This document shows, one piece after another, positions 56,410 to 64,000 of a DNA stretch of 64,000 nt. The notes beneath the pieces are model-generated. The model was not told the origin of the DNA, searched no databases, and saw only the letters and a program-made list of their open reading frames with translations. The position numbers were made by a program, and so were the translations under genes. Origin of the DNA: an uncultured Draconibacterium sp. (GTDB lineage: Bacteria > Bacteroidota > Bacteroidia > Bacteroidales > Prolixibacteraceae); assembly GCF_913063105.1 (NCBI RefSeq), contig NZ_CAJXYQ010000003.1:124001-188000 (forward strand). The letters run 5' to 3'. The stretch's first letter is position 1. Each line of letters starts with the position of its first letter.

Positions 56410-57552
56410 TTATGATTTAGGTCTGTCGAATTTATTAATTACCGGGTAGGCATACAGTTTCAGAAAGCGCTCCTGGATATCGGTTATCGGAAAATCGATA
56501 TGAACCATCGCCTGTTCCACCATAATTTCAAATTTCTTTTGTTCGTCTGCAGTGTAACGGTCTTTAAACCGGTGTTCCTGCATAAGCATATCGTAGGCTA
56601 CAAAGTTGCTGGGCCACAATTTAAAGTTTTTATAAATCTGGTCGTCCACCAATTCAGCCAGTCGCCGAATATAGTTGTTTCGTTGTTCATTGTTTTTGGC
56701 CAGTTCAAAATGCGTTTCAATTGGGGTGCCAAAAGCAAAACGCATCCTCCCTTTTGGCGTAAACATTCCCATCGACATGGCTTTCAGGTCATCCTTGCTT
56801 TTTTTGGCTTTACCGTAATGCTCCTTTTTAATCAGCTCGCGAAGTTTGGCCAAACCACAGGGTTCAATTTCGTACGAAATGGAAACCGGAACGATATTTA
56901 ATTCATTAAACCCATCAGAAATGCCACCGGAATTGCTCATGTTCAACATTTTCAGCACACTTTCTTGTGTTTTGTCGTTGCCATCTTTTGTCCGGCCTTC
57001 GCGTTGTGCAATCCATACCGACATCTTATCTTCGGTAATGGATTTACGAATAAAATGCGACACTTTATTTGATGCAACTATGAGCTCGCGTGGCGGCAAA
57101 CTGCGTTTAATTACAAACGAACGGTTAAGTTTTACGGTATGCTTAATCCACTCATATTGCAGGAGGTTATCGCCAATGGCAATTTGGGTGGTATTCATCC
57201 CGTGTTCAAAAATCAGGAAATTCAATAACGCCGCATCCAAAATAATATCGCGGTGATTGGAAATGAATAGATAAGGTTTTGTTTTATCCAGTTTATCAAT
57301 GCCGGTAACCTTTAACCCATCAGAGGTTTTATCAATTAACCAGTGTAAAAGGTCGTAAATAAACACGCCTTGCAATTGTTTAATGCTGCTTATTCGCCGT
57401 AGTTGAAATTTTACCATCTCTACCTTTGGACGGTATTTAAAAAGGTGCATCAGCACCGAGTCAAAGGTTTTGTCTTTTAGTAGTAAGCGAATTTTTTCTT
57501 TTACTTCTTTGTCGGTGTAAGGGCGAATATCATCGAAATTAAGGTCTTGCAT
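56410..57552 (-). CDS. PlsC-like acyltransferase (glycerophosphate/lysophosphatidate acyltransferase family)
   Basis: 380 aa. Acyltransferase motifs: SNHRDIILDAALL (variant of the NHX4D block), IKRSLPPREL and IAQREGRTKDG (the EGTR-like block). This variant family is widespread in Bacteroidota, often named 1-acyl-sn-glycerol-3-phosphate acyltransferase; lack of a perfect HX4D spacing makes the exact acceptor uncertain. No strong membrane span. Directly before the HAD hydrolase gene, so probably co-transcribed. Confidence 0.8.
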   Translation of the reverse strand: MQDLNFDDIRPYTDKEVKEKIRLLLKDKTFDSVLMHLFKYRPKVEMVKFQLRRISSIKQLQGVFIYDLLHWLIDKTSDGLKVTGIDKLDKTKPYLFISNHRDIILDAALLNFLIFEHGMNTTQIAIGDNLLQYEWIKHTVKLNRSFVIKRSLPPRELIVASNKVSHFIRKSITEDKMSVWIAQREGRTKDGNDKTQESVLKMLNMSNSGGISDGFNELNIVPVSISYEIEPCGLAKLRELIKKEHYGKAKKSKDDLKAMSMGMFTPKGRMRFAFGTPIETHFELAKNNEQRNNYIRRLAELVDDQIYKNFKLWPSNFVAYDMLMQEHRFKDRYTADEQKKFEIMVEQAMVHIDFPITDIQERFLKLYAYPVINKFDRPKS

Positions 57553-57590
57553 GGTTTAAAATTTAACTCGGCAAAGTAAGGCATTCAAAA

Positions 57591-59633
57591 TCAAAATTTC
57601 AACCTCAGCTGAATTTTTAACTCGGTTTTATGCTTTCCACTAATCTCGTTGTAGCCCGAACTTATTGTTTCGCGGTCGATCCAGAAGGTGTCGGCAAGTT
57701 TTAACCAGCATTCCATTTTTTTTGTAGCCTCAATTTTTAAATTCAAATATGTTCGAAAGCCCTCTCCGTAATATGCGGGTATGGAAAAGGCGTACAGCAC
57801 ATCGTTTTCGTAGGCATAAATCCGACTGTTGTACCCATCAGTATTAAACCAGGCAAGGCGTGCGGCCAGCTTAACTGGTAGTTGTTTTGGCGCAAACTGA
57901 ATGTCTTGAAAAATAAGAAAACCGTTTTCGTTTACCTGGCCATTATAGCCCGCATGTTCAGCCCGGGTTTTTAGCAAAACTGTTTCGCTGGCCTGAAACT
58001 GCACGTGCAGACGTGTTTTTTGCACCCGTTCGGGTAGGTTAATGTATCGACTGTTGGCTTTAAATTTTTGCTCTTTTTCTTCGTTTTTAAACCTTAGGTA
58101 GACATTCAACTTCTGTGATAATTGAAATTCGGCCTGGGTGAAAATGTCCCATGAATGTGCCGGGCCTGCTGTAGAATAGTTAAACCACTGCGATTGGTAA
58201 ATATCGGAATAAGCTGATAGTATAATACTTCTGGCCGGCAAAAAACGCATTCCAAAATAAAGGCCTGATTCGTTGCTGATCGTGCTGCCTTCGGCCATGG
58301 TATTGGCCCAAAAGGCATGATAGTCTTTATCGAAATGGCGAAAAAGCGTTGAAAAACCAAGTTGATCGTTTAAGTGCAAAATGAGGCCCTGGGTAATGGC
58401 TTTGCCTTTTGATTTGGAAAAAGCTGCCTCGCCAAAAAGAACAAATTTATTTCTGTTTAGCAGGTAGTCAACTCCGGCAGTATAGTTTTCCGTTCCCGTA
58501 AACCGGAACTGATTGTAAAGTTGTGTGCTTCTTATAAAAGGTTTGTTAAAATGCTGATAGACAAAAGTTGCCCCAATTTTTAAATGTTTAAAATGATGGG
58601 TAAAAAAGCCTCCTGCATTTGTGAAGTTAATGGTTTTTTCATCGGTTATTTCACTGCTGGTACGGTGATAACCAGATGTTTGTAAGCTGGAAAAATGTGT
58701 CGCAAGCGAATCGCTGAAAACCAGATTTCCATCGGCATTTTTTTTCGAATAAAAAAAGCTAACTGCCGATGCACCAAATTTTATACTTGTGGCAGCTCCC
58801 CGAAAATAGAAATTCTCGTCAACAGAAGTGTACCCACGCACGCCCTGGCCGGTTTTTAAAATACCAAGCACATTTTCCGATTTTCCGGTGGTGTAGCCCT
58901 GCCATAAAACCAGCCCTTGTCCGGCACGTACCAGGTAGTCGCCAAGCGAAATGTTCTCGAAGGTTTTATTTAGTTTAAAGCTCATGTGCCCCGAATAATA
59001 ATCAAAGCCATTTTTGTTAGATCCGCTAAAGAAACTTTCGCCCGGATCTTTTTCGGCAGTAATTCCGAACGAAACTTTGTCGCTTAGTAAAAAATTATAC
59101 CGCAAGTAATACCTGAAGCGGTTGCCTTCATAGGGTATTGTGCCATCATCTTTTGTTTGGTATCCGCGTGCTTTTTGCAGGTTGCCCACCGAGCGTAACA
59201 ACAGTTGGTGGTCGGCTTGTTTAAATTGTTCTTTAAATGGCAAATGTTCGGCGTTGGCGGGGCCAATTTCAATAAAATGTTGCATTTTTTGCAATAATTC
59301 ACTTGAGAATCCATCGATGCTTTTTAGTTCAAACAAGCTTAAAACCGGGCCGTATGCTGAAATGTAAGCCATTAGGAGCCTGATTTGAACTTCGTTTAAA
59401 AGATAGAGCCTGGCCAATTCGCCTGGGCTGGTTGAATTGATATTGATAGGATTGTCGAGAAAATACTCCAGGTCTTCGACGATCAGGGCTACATCCGTAC
59501 CTGCTTCAATTTTGTCGAGATGAGATTCTAATATCGATTCGATTAATTTATCGGGATTGGCCTTTTGTCCGGATGCCGTAAAAACTGTTAGCAGGCAAAA
59601 TACCAATAGGATATGTTTGATGTGGCAGTTCAT
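57591..59633 (-). CDS. Helix-hairpin-helix plus outer-membrane beta-barrel protein
   Basis: 680 aa. Signal peptide ~1-22 (VFCLLTVFTASGQ). Residues ~30-125 have HhH-type sequence NINSTSPGELARLYLLNEVQ and ISAYGPVLSLFELKSIDGFS, as in ComEA-like proteins. The rest has alternating amphipathic strands, many aromatic girdle residues, and ends KIQLRLKF with C-terminal Phe, typical of outer-membrane barrels. Starts with a 4-bp overlap (ATGA) with the PorV/PorQ-like gene before it. A periplasmic HhH domain attached to a barrel suggests a role in binding DNA or other ligand at the outer membrane, but this is inference. Confidence 0.75.
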   Translation of the reverse strand: MNCHIKHILLVFCLLTVFTASGQKANPDKLIESILESHLDKIEAGTDVALIVEDLEYFLDNPININSTSPGELARLYLLNEVQIRLLMAYISAYGPVLSLFELKSIDGFSSELLQKMQHFIEIGPANAEHLPFKEQFKQADHQLLLRSVGNLQKARGYQTKDDGTIPYEGNRFRYYLRYNFLLSDKVSFGITAEKDPGESFFSGSNKNGFDYYSGHMSFKLNKTFENISLGDYLVRAGQGLVLWQGYTTGKSENVLGILKTGQGVRGYTSVDENFYFRGAATSIKFGASAVSFFYSKKNADGNLVFSDSLATHFSSLQTSGYHRTSSEITDEKTINFTNAGGFFTHHFKHLKIGATFVYQHFNKPFIRSTQLYNQFRFTGTENYTAGVDYLLNRNKFVLFGEAAFSKSKGKAITQGLILHLNDQLGFSTLFRHFDKDYHAFWANTMAEGSTISNESGLYFGMRFLPARSIILSAYSDIYQSQWFNYSTAGPAHSWDIFTQAEFQLSQKLNVYLRFKNEEKEQKFKANSRYINLPERVQKTRLHVQFQASETVLLKTRAEHAGYNGQVNENGFLIFQDIQFAPKQLPVKLAARLAWFNTDGYNSRIYAYENDVLYAFSIPAYYGEGFRTYLNLKIEATKKMECWLKLADTFWIDRETISSGYNEISGKHKTELKIQLRLKF

Positions 59634-60448
59634 TTAAAATGGTATTGCAGCGCAACCGAAGGTGTGAAGCCAAGATTGCCATGATAGCTAAAAGCAATAT
59701 CGGTGCTTATGTTTTTTAATTGATAACCAAAGCCGGCAGTGTATTGTAAGGGCCTGCCCGAAATGCCAAAACGAATTGCCAGGTTAGAAAGTGGCATAAA
59801 TTCCAAGCCACTTCTCACTGCAAAATCGTTATTTGTTTCTTTTTGAGTTTCGAGGCTAAGTAAAATGTGTTCCTCAAAAACATAGTGTGCTCCCAATCGG
59901 TACACCGATGGCAGGTTTTTCTTCCCTTCAGGGTAGCTAAACCCGTTTTTAACCGGATTAAAGCTGTGCACTCCAAGTGTTACCTGATGGTTTACTTTAT
60001 AGATAGCGCCAAGTTCAAATGTAAAAAACGAAAATGCATCAGGATTTTCAGGTAGGCGTTCCAAAAAATAATCAAACTGTACAGCAGCACTTATGGTTTT
60101 CGACAATTGTTTGGCATAGGCAAGGCCAATTTTTTGATTTTTAAAACTTCCTTTGCCAAACTGGTAAAAACCAAGGCCAAAGTTTCCGGTTTTTGTTGGC
60201 AAAACAACTGATGTGGCAGCAAGGGCAAATTCGTTAATGCCGTATTTCGATTCGTAAAAAAGCCCGGTTGTAACACTTTTTTGCTGTGTTAAGGTGGCCT
60301 GGTTATGAAAGGTGCTCCAGGTATCACTTACCGAAACACAAGCATTCGACAGTGCAATAAAACGAGCCCCGGCCAAATAGTTTTGCGAGGAGGCAATGGC
60401 TGGTAATGTTAAGAAAAAGGCCAGCAGTATGTACAAGGGTTTATTCAT
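59630..60448 (-). CDS. PorV/PorQ-like outer-membrane protein
   Basis: 272 aa. Signal peptide ~1-21 (FFLTLPAIASSQ); the mature start NYLAGARFIALSNACVSVSD is typical of PorV/PorQ (FadL-like) proteins, and the barrel ends ALQYHFK. PorV and PorQ help the type IX secretion system; many paralogues of unknown role exist. Overlaps the HhH barrel gene by 4 bp, suggesting one functional pair. A terminator-like hairpin ends directly at its ATG. Confidence 0.75.
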   Translation of the reverse strand: MNKPLYILLAFFLTLPAIASSQNYLAGARFIALSNACVSVSDTWSTFHNQATLTQQKSVTTGLFYESKYGINEFALAATSVVLPTKTGNFGLGFYQFGKGSFKNQKIGLAYAKQLSKTISAAVQFDYFLERLPENPDAFSFFTFELGAIYKVNHQVTLGVHSFNPVKNGFSYPEGKKNLPSVYRLGAHYVFEEHILLSLETQKETNNDFAVRSGLEFMPLSNLAIRFGISGRPLQYTAGFGYQLKNISTDIAFSYHGNLGFTPSVALQYHFK

Positions 60449-60449
60449 A

Positions 60450-60480
60450 AAAAAAGAGGTATTGAATGAATACCTCTTTA
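60450..60480 (-). terminator. Hairpin with T-tract ending at the start codon of the PorV/PorQ-like gene (purE terminator)
   Basis: AAAGAGGTATT and AATACCTCTTT pair perfectly around five bases; on the minus strand seven T follow in all and the next bases are the ATG at 60448. It is placed as terminator of purE, whose stop is 28 bp upstream. See findings for the unusual position. Confidence 0.8.
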
Positions 60481-60507
60481 AAATTAAGTAAAATATTTTA
60501 AATACGG

Positions 60508-61014
60508 TTAATTTGTTTTAAACCTGTATTTTACCTCTGAAAGATCTTGATTGGCCTTAACAATTTTTTGTTTCAGGTTTTCTTTGTAGGCAATCAGTTT
60601 GTTCATTAATGCTTCGTCACCTGTTGCCATCATTTGAGTAGCAAGAATGGCTGCATTCATTGCGCCATTAACAGCAACTGTGGCAACCGGAATCCCCGGA
60701 GGCATTTGAAGAATCGCCAGAATTGAATCGAAGCCTGATAAGCTTGCATTAATTGGTACGCCAATAACTGGAAGTGGTGTCATTGCCGCAATAACACCTG
60801 GCAAGTGAGCAGCCATTCCGGCGCCTGCAATAATCACTTTTATGCCCCGGTCTTTGGCCCCTTTGGCAAAAGTTTCCACTTCTTCCGGAGTACGATGCGC
60901 TGATAGAGCATTGATCTCGAACGGAATTTCAAACTCATCAAATAGTTTAGCAGCTTTTTCCATCACGCTTAAATCCGATGTGCTGCCCATAATAATACTA
61001 ACTTTTGGAGTCAT
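60508..61014 (-). CDS. purE: 5-(carboxyamino)imidazole ribonucleotide mutase PurE
   Basis: 168 aa. MGSTSDLSVMEKAAKLFDEF, SAHRTPEEV, AGAGMAAHLPGVIAAMT and PVIGVPINASLSGFDS are the class I PurE signature. It isomerises N5-CAIR to CAIR in purine synthesis. purK is not in the window. It diverges from hpt across an 87-bp gap. Confidence 0.96.
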   Translation of the reverse strand: MTPKVSIIMGSTSDLSVMEKAAKLFDEFEIPFEINALSAHRTPEEVETFAKGAKDRGIKVIIAGAGMAAHLPGVIAAMTPLPVIGVPINASLSGFDSILAILQMPPGIPVATVAVNGAMNAAILATQMMATGDEALMNKLIAYKENLKQKIVKANQDLSEVKYRFKTN

Positions 61015-61101
61015 CTTTTATAATTTATTTGTTACTTTGTACTCTTTATTTTCAATACGAAAATACAGGAATTTAGCAATTAATAAAAATCAAATCCACA
61101 T

Positions 61102-61641
61102 ATGAAAAAGGTTAAAATTCTGGATAAAGAATTTGAGTTATTTATTCCCTACGAGAAGATTCGATCGGTTGTTGAACAAATGGCAGAAAACATGAATAAG
61201 GAACTGGCCGGTAAAGACCCGCTGTTTCTTTGTATTCTTAACGGATCGTTTATGTTTGCCGCCGAGTTATTTAAACGAATTGATTTTGTTGAGTCTGAAA
61301 TATCGTTTGTAAAACTGGCTTCGTACGACGGTGATAAAACCACCGGAAAAGTGAAACAGTTAATTGGTTTAAATGAAAAAATTGAAGGCAGAACGGTTGT
61401 TGTTTTGGAAGATATTGTTGACACCGGAATAACCATCAATAATATTCAGGATCAATTGGCCATTCTGAAACCAAAAGAAGTACAGGTAGCAACTTTACTA
61501 TTAAAACCTGATGCTCTTCAAAAAGAAGTAGACTTAAAATATGTGGGAATGGAAATTCCGAACGATTTTATTGTTGGGTACGGACTGGATTATGACGGTT
61601 ACGGTCGCAATTTGATTGATATTTTTACCGTAGTTAAATAA
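61102..61641 (+). CDS. hpt: Hypoxanthine phosphoribosyltransferase
   Basis: 179 aa. PRPP-binding loop VVVLEDIVDTGITI, N-terminal LCILNGSFMFAAELFKRI and C-terminal FIVGYGLDYDGYGRNL are typical of HPRT. Salvages hypoxanthine and guanine. First of hpt-adk-obgE-PAP2, a frequent order in Bacteroidota; 16 bp before adk. Confidence 0.95.
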   Translation: MKKVKILDKEFELFIPYEKIRSVVEQMAENMNKELAGKDPLFLCILNGSFMFAAELFKRIDFVESEISFVKLASYDGDKTTGKVKQLIGLNEKIEGRTVVVLEDIVDTGITINNIQDQLAILKPKEVQVATLLLKPDALQKEVDLKYVGMEIPNDFIVGYGLDYDGYGRNLIDIFTVVK

Positions 61642-61657
61642 AATAGAACCAAAAATT

Positions 61658-62230
61658 ATGCTGAATCTTGTATTGTTTGGCCCTCCCGGTGCCGGAAAGG
61701 GAACCCAGGCCGAATACCTTATCGAATCATTTGGATTGATTCATTTATCCACCGGTGATTTATTGCGTAGCGAAATTGCAGCACAAACAGAACTTGGCAA
61801 CGAAGCCAAGCGTTTAATGGATAAAGGCGAGCTTGTTCCTGATGAAATGGTGATTGGTATGATAAAAGGAAAACTTGATGCCAATAAAGACGCCAAAGGA
61901 TTTATTTTTGACGGATTTCCGCGTACCGTTGATCAGGCAAAGGCACTGGATGCTTTGTTAAACGAAAACGGAACACCGGTTTCGGGTATGCTTTGTTTGC
62001 AGGTTGAAAAGCAAGAACTGATTAACCGCTTATTAAGCCGTGGAAAAATATCAGGAAGGTCTGACGATCAGAACCAATCAATAATTGAGAACAGAATAGC
62101 TGTTTACAGCGAAAAAACATTGCCTTTAATCAATTATTACGAACCTCAGGGGAAACATTTTGATGTTGACGGGATGGGAACCATTGAAGATATTGCAGGC
62201 CGCTTAAAAAAAGTAGTAGAAAAGTTATAG
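61658..62230 (+). CDS. adk: Adenylate kinase (short form)
   Basis: 190 aa. P-loop FGPPGAGKGTQAEYL, NMP-binding STGDLLRSEI, FDGFPRTVDQAKALD, and a short LID (RGKISGRSDDQNQSI) without zinc cysteines. Interconverts adenine nucleotides. 69 bp before obgE. Confidence 0.97.
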   Translation: MLNLVLFGPPGAGKGTQAEYLIESFGLIHLSTGDLLRSEIAAQTELGNEAKRLMDKGELVPDEMVIGMIKGKLDANKDAKGFIFDGFPRTVDQAKALDALLNENGTPVSGMLCLQVEKQELINRLLSRGKISGRSDDQNQSIIENRIAVYSEKTLPLINYYEPQGKHFDVDGMGTIEDIAGRLKKVVEKL

Positions 62231-62299
62231 GAAAAAGTATAGGGGGAGAAAAGTTATGCCCCATGTGTTATTAGTTGCAAACAGGAAGTACAGGATTAA

Positions 62300-63289
62300 A
62301 TGGCAGAAACCAATTTTGTTGATTACGTAAGAATTCATTGTCAGTCGGGGAATGGTGGTGCTGGTTCGGCACATTTACGAAGAGAAAAATATGTTGCCAA
62401 AGGTGGCCCCGATGGTGGCGATGGTGGCCGTGGAGGGCACATTATTCTTGAAGGTAATGAGCAAATGTGGACGCTCTTGCATTTAAAATACCGGAAACAT
62501 ATTAAAGCCGGACATGGCGAGTCTGGTGGAAAACAACGCAGTAAAGGTGCTGATGGAGAAGACATTTATCTGGAAGTACCTCTTGGAACGATTGCCAGAG
62601 ATGTAGAAACCGGCGAGTTTTTGTTTGAAATTACCAAACATGGCGAACAGCAGGTGTTAATGAAAGGCGGTCGCGGAGGCCTGGGTAACGATCATTTTAA
62701 ATCGTCAACCAATCAAACACCACGCTATGCGCAACCGGGCGAAGAAGGCGAAGAAGGCTGGAAAATTCTGGAACTAAAAGTACTGGCCGATGTTGGTCTG
62801 GTTGGTTTCCCTAGCGCAGGCAAATCAACCTTGCTCTCGGTGGTGTCAGCAGCAAAACCAAAAATTGCCGATTATCCGTTTACTACCCTGGTGCCCAATC
62901 TCGGTATTGTTGGGCATCGCGAACAAAGGTCGTTTGTTATGGCCGATATTCCCGGAATTATTGAAGGTGCCCACGAAGGCCGGGGGCTGGGATTACGTTT
63001 CTTAAGGCATATCGAGCGAAACTCGATGTTGTTGTTCATGGTACCGGCCGATAGTAAGGATCATTTAAAAGAGTATAAAATATTGTTGAACGAGTTGGAG
63101 AAATACAATCCGGAACTTCTTGATAAACAGCGTTTTTTAACTATAAGTAAAGCCGATATGCTGGACGAGGAGCTTATGGCTGAAATAAGCCGGGAGTTAA
63201 AAGATATTCCTCACTTGTTTTTCTCGTCGGTATCCGGAATAAACATTCAACAGTTAAAAGACAAAATCTGGGAAATATTAAATAGTTGA
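62300..63289 (+). CDS. obgE: GTPase ObgE/CgtA
   Basis: 329 aa. Glycine-rich Obg domain to ~158 ([35 protein letters not shown]), then the GTPase domain with [27 protein letters not shown] and a final [12 protein letters not shown]. The optional C-terminal OCT domain is absent. Role in 50S assembly and stress control. Its TGA stop overlaps the next ATG by one base. Confidence 0.97.
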   Translation: MAETNFVDYVRIHCQSGNGGAGSAHLRREKYVAKGGPDGGDGGRGGHIILEGNEQMWTLLHLKYRKHIKAGHGESGGKQRSKGADGEDIYLEVPLGTIARDVETGEFLFEITKHGEQQVLMKGGRGGLGNDHFKSSTNQTPRYAQPGEEGEEGWKILELKVLADVGLVGFPSAGKSTLLSVVSAAKPKIADYPFTTLVPNLGIVGHREQRSFVMADIPGIIEGAHEGRGLGLRFLRHIERNSMLLFMVPADSKDHLKEYKILLNELEKYNPELLDKQRFLTISKADMLDEELMAEISRELKDIPHLFFSSVSGINIQQLKDKIWEILNS

Positions 63290-63981
63290 TGGAGTTTTTT
63301 AAACAAATACTGGAACTGGATAAAGAGTTGTTTTTGTTTCTTAATGGTTTTTACAACGACTTTTGGGATACCATGATGTTGCTGATAACCCGCAAAGAAA
63401 CATGGATTCCTTTTTTTCTTTGTATTCTTTTTTTTATTGTAAAAAATTACCGAACCAAAGCTATCTTAATTATTCTGGCGCTGGCATTGGTGGTTTTGGC
63501 AAGCGATCAGCTTTCGGTATTGTTAAAAAACACGATTCAACGCCTTCGGCCCGTTTACGAGCCGTCAATCGAACATCTGGTGCATAATGTGTTGCGAAAA
63601 GGAGGCCGCTTTGGTTTTGTTTCGTCGCACGCAGCCAACTCTGTAGCAATAATGGTATTTACCTCGCGCATTTTCAAAAGCCGGAGTTTTTACTTATTAA
63701 TGCTTGGCTGGGTGTTAATGTTTTGTTATTCGCGTATTTATTCGGGAGTGCATTATCCGCTCGATTTGCTTGGCGGTGCACTTTTAGGATGGGGTGTTGG
63801 TTTTAGTGTCTACAAATTACTGATGTTTATCGAAAATCATTTCTTTTTTGCGCGATCACCAAAAATTGAAAAAACGGCCTTGCCAGTAAAAGATGCCGGA
63901 ACGCTTTTATTGGTATTTGTTGTTTTACTAACAACAGCTTTTATTGTTTCGTACTTGCTTCATCATTACAACTATTTGTAA
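63289..63981 (+). CDS. PAP2-family membrane phosphatase
   Basis: 230 aa from the ATG at 63289 overlapping the obgE stop (TGATG). About six spans. Phosphatase motifs in order: KNTIQRLRP (KX6RP), FVSSHAANS (SGH-type, here SSHA) and SRIYSGVHYPLDLL (SRX5HX3D). Substrate probably a lipid phosphate such as undecaprenyl or phosphatidylglycerol phosphate; cannot be narrowed. The last 19 bases of the window hold nothing more. Confidence 0.88.
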   Translation: MEFFKQILELDKELFLFLNGFYNDFWDTMMLLITRKETWIPFFLCILFFIVKNYRTKAILIILALALVVLASDQLSVLLKNTIQRLRPVYEPSIEHLVHNVLRKGGRFGFVSSHAANSVAIMVFTSRIFKSRSFYLLMLGWVLMFCYSRIYSGVHYPLDLLGGALLGWGVGFSVYKLLMFIENHFFFARSPKIEKTALPVKDAGTLLLVFVVLLTTAFIVSYLLHHYNYL

Positions 63982-64000
63982 ATGGGCAGTCCCTCCAAAA

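Noticed and set aside
1..64000. tRNA genes, CRISPR arrays, insertion sequences, phage or defence genes
   Set aside because: No cloverleaf with a T-loop consensus, no regular repeat array, no transposase or integrase and no recognisable defence protein was found in any gap or reading frame.

Overview
The window is a gene-dense chromosomal stretch of a Bacteroidota bacterium, most likely a marine or sediment member of the Marinilabiliales (Prolixibacteraceae-like; the family level is inference). The phylum call rests on several independent signs: an LpxC-FabZ fusion flanked by lpxD and lpxA, an ftsX-DUF3098-uppP-truB-queA cluster, zinc-free type B L31, an extracellular protein with a type IX secretion (T9SS) C-terminal domain, an alternative complex III operon, and repeated promoter boxes of the form TTTG - about 20 bp - TAnnTTTG instead of sigma70-type boxes. 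Base composition and gene style look uniform. I see no tRNA or rRNA gene, CRISPR array, insertion sequence or prophage.

Layout. 1-2.2 kb: a NatA/NatB-type ABC exporter, its permease cut by the window edge. 2.5-10.3 kb: actABCDEF, the alternative complex III quinol:electron acceptor oxidoreductase, without terminal oxidase genes next to it. 10.5-14 kb: AI-2E/PerM-type membrane protein, a methyltransferase and a polysaccharide flippase. 14-17.2 kb: AlkD-like DNA repair protein, Bax-inhibitor-1 protein, and a GNAT-fold protein preceded by the decayed 3' end of a paralogue. 17.3-21 kb: rpmE2, lon and thiamine pyrophosphokinase. 21-27.6 kb: Fe-S assembly (sufBCDS, and separately sufE plus a DUF59/SufT protein) around a rubrerythrin gene. 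27.8-33.4 kb: thiL, then lpxD-lpxC/fabZ-lpxA and an HD phosphohydrolase. 33.7-41.4 kb: rimP-nusA-infB and a large DUF3352-like/propeller protein. 41.5-45.3 kb: ftsX cluster. 45.7-48.3 kb: rplM-rpsI-rpsB-tsf with structured leaders. 48.5-52 kb: a T9SS cargo protein and the only loosely packed region, which holds two tiny related membrane-peptide ORFs. 52-57.5 kb: lysS, recJ, a HAD phosphatase and an acyltransferase. 57.6-64 kb: an outer-membrane pair (HhH plus beta-barrel protein, PorV/PorQ-like protein), purE, hpt, adk, obgE and a PAP2 phosphatase.

How the genes work together. Most are housekeeping: respiration (act), Fe-S supply to that complex and others (suf), envelope building (lipid A, undecaprenyl phosphate recycling, flippase, acyltransferase), translation (L13, S9, S2, EF-Ts, IF2, RimP, TruB, QueA, LysS, L31), transcription elongation (NusA), nucleotide salvage (Hpt, Adk, PurE) and protein quality control (Lon). 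I found no clear new multi-gene system. The observations most worth following are the two paralogue-like 28-29 residue membrane peptides at 50.6-51.0 kb, an intrinsic terminator whose T-tract runs straight into the start codon of the outer-membrane pair, the ribosomal leaders before rplM and rpsB, a GNAT-family relic, and a perfect inverted repeat inside the suf operon.
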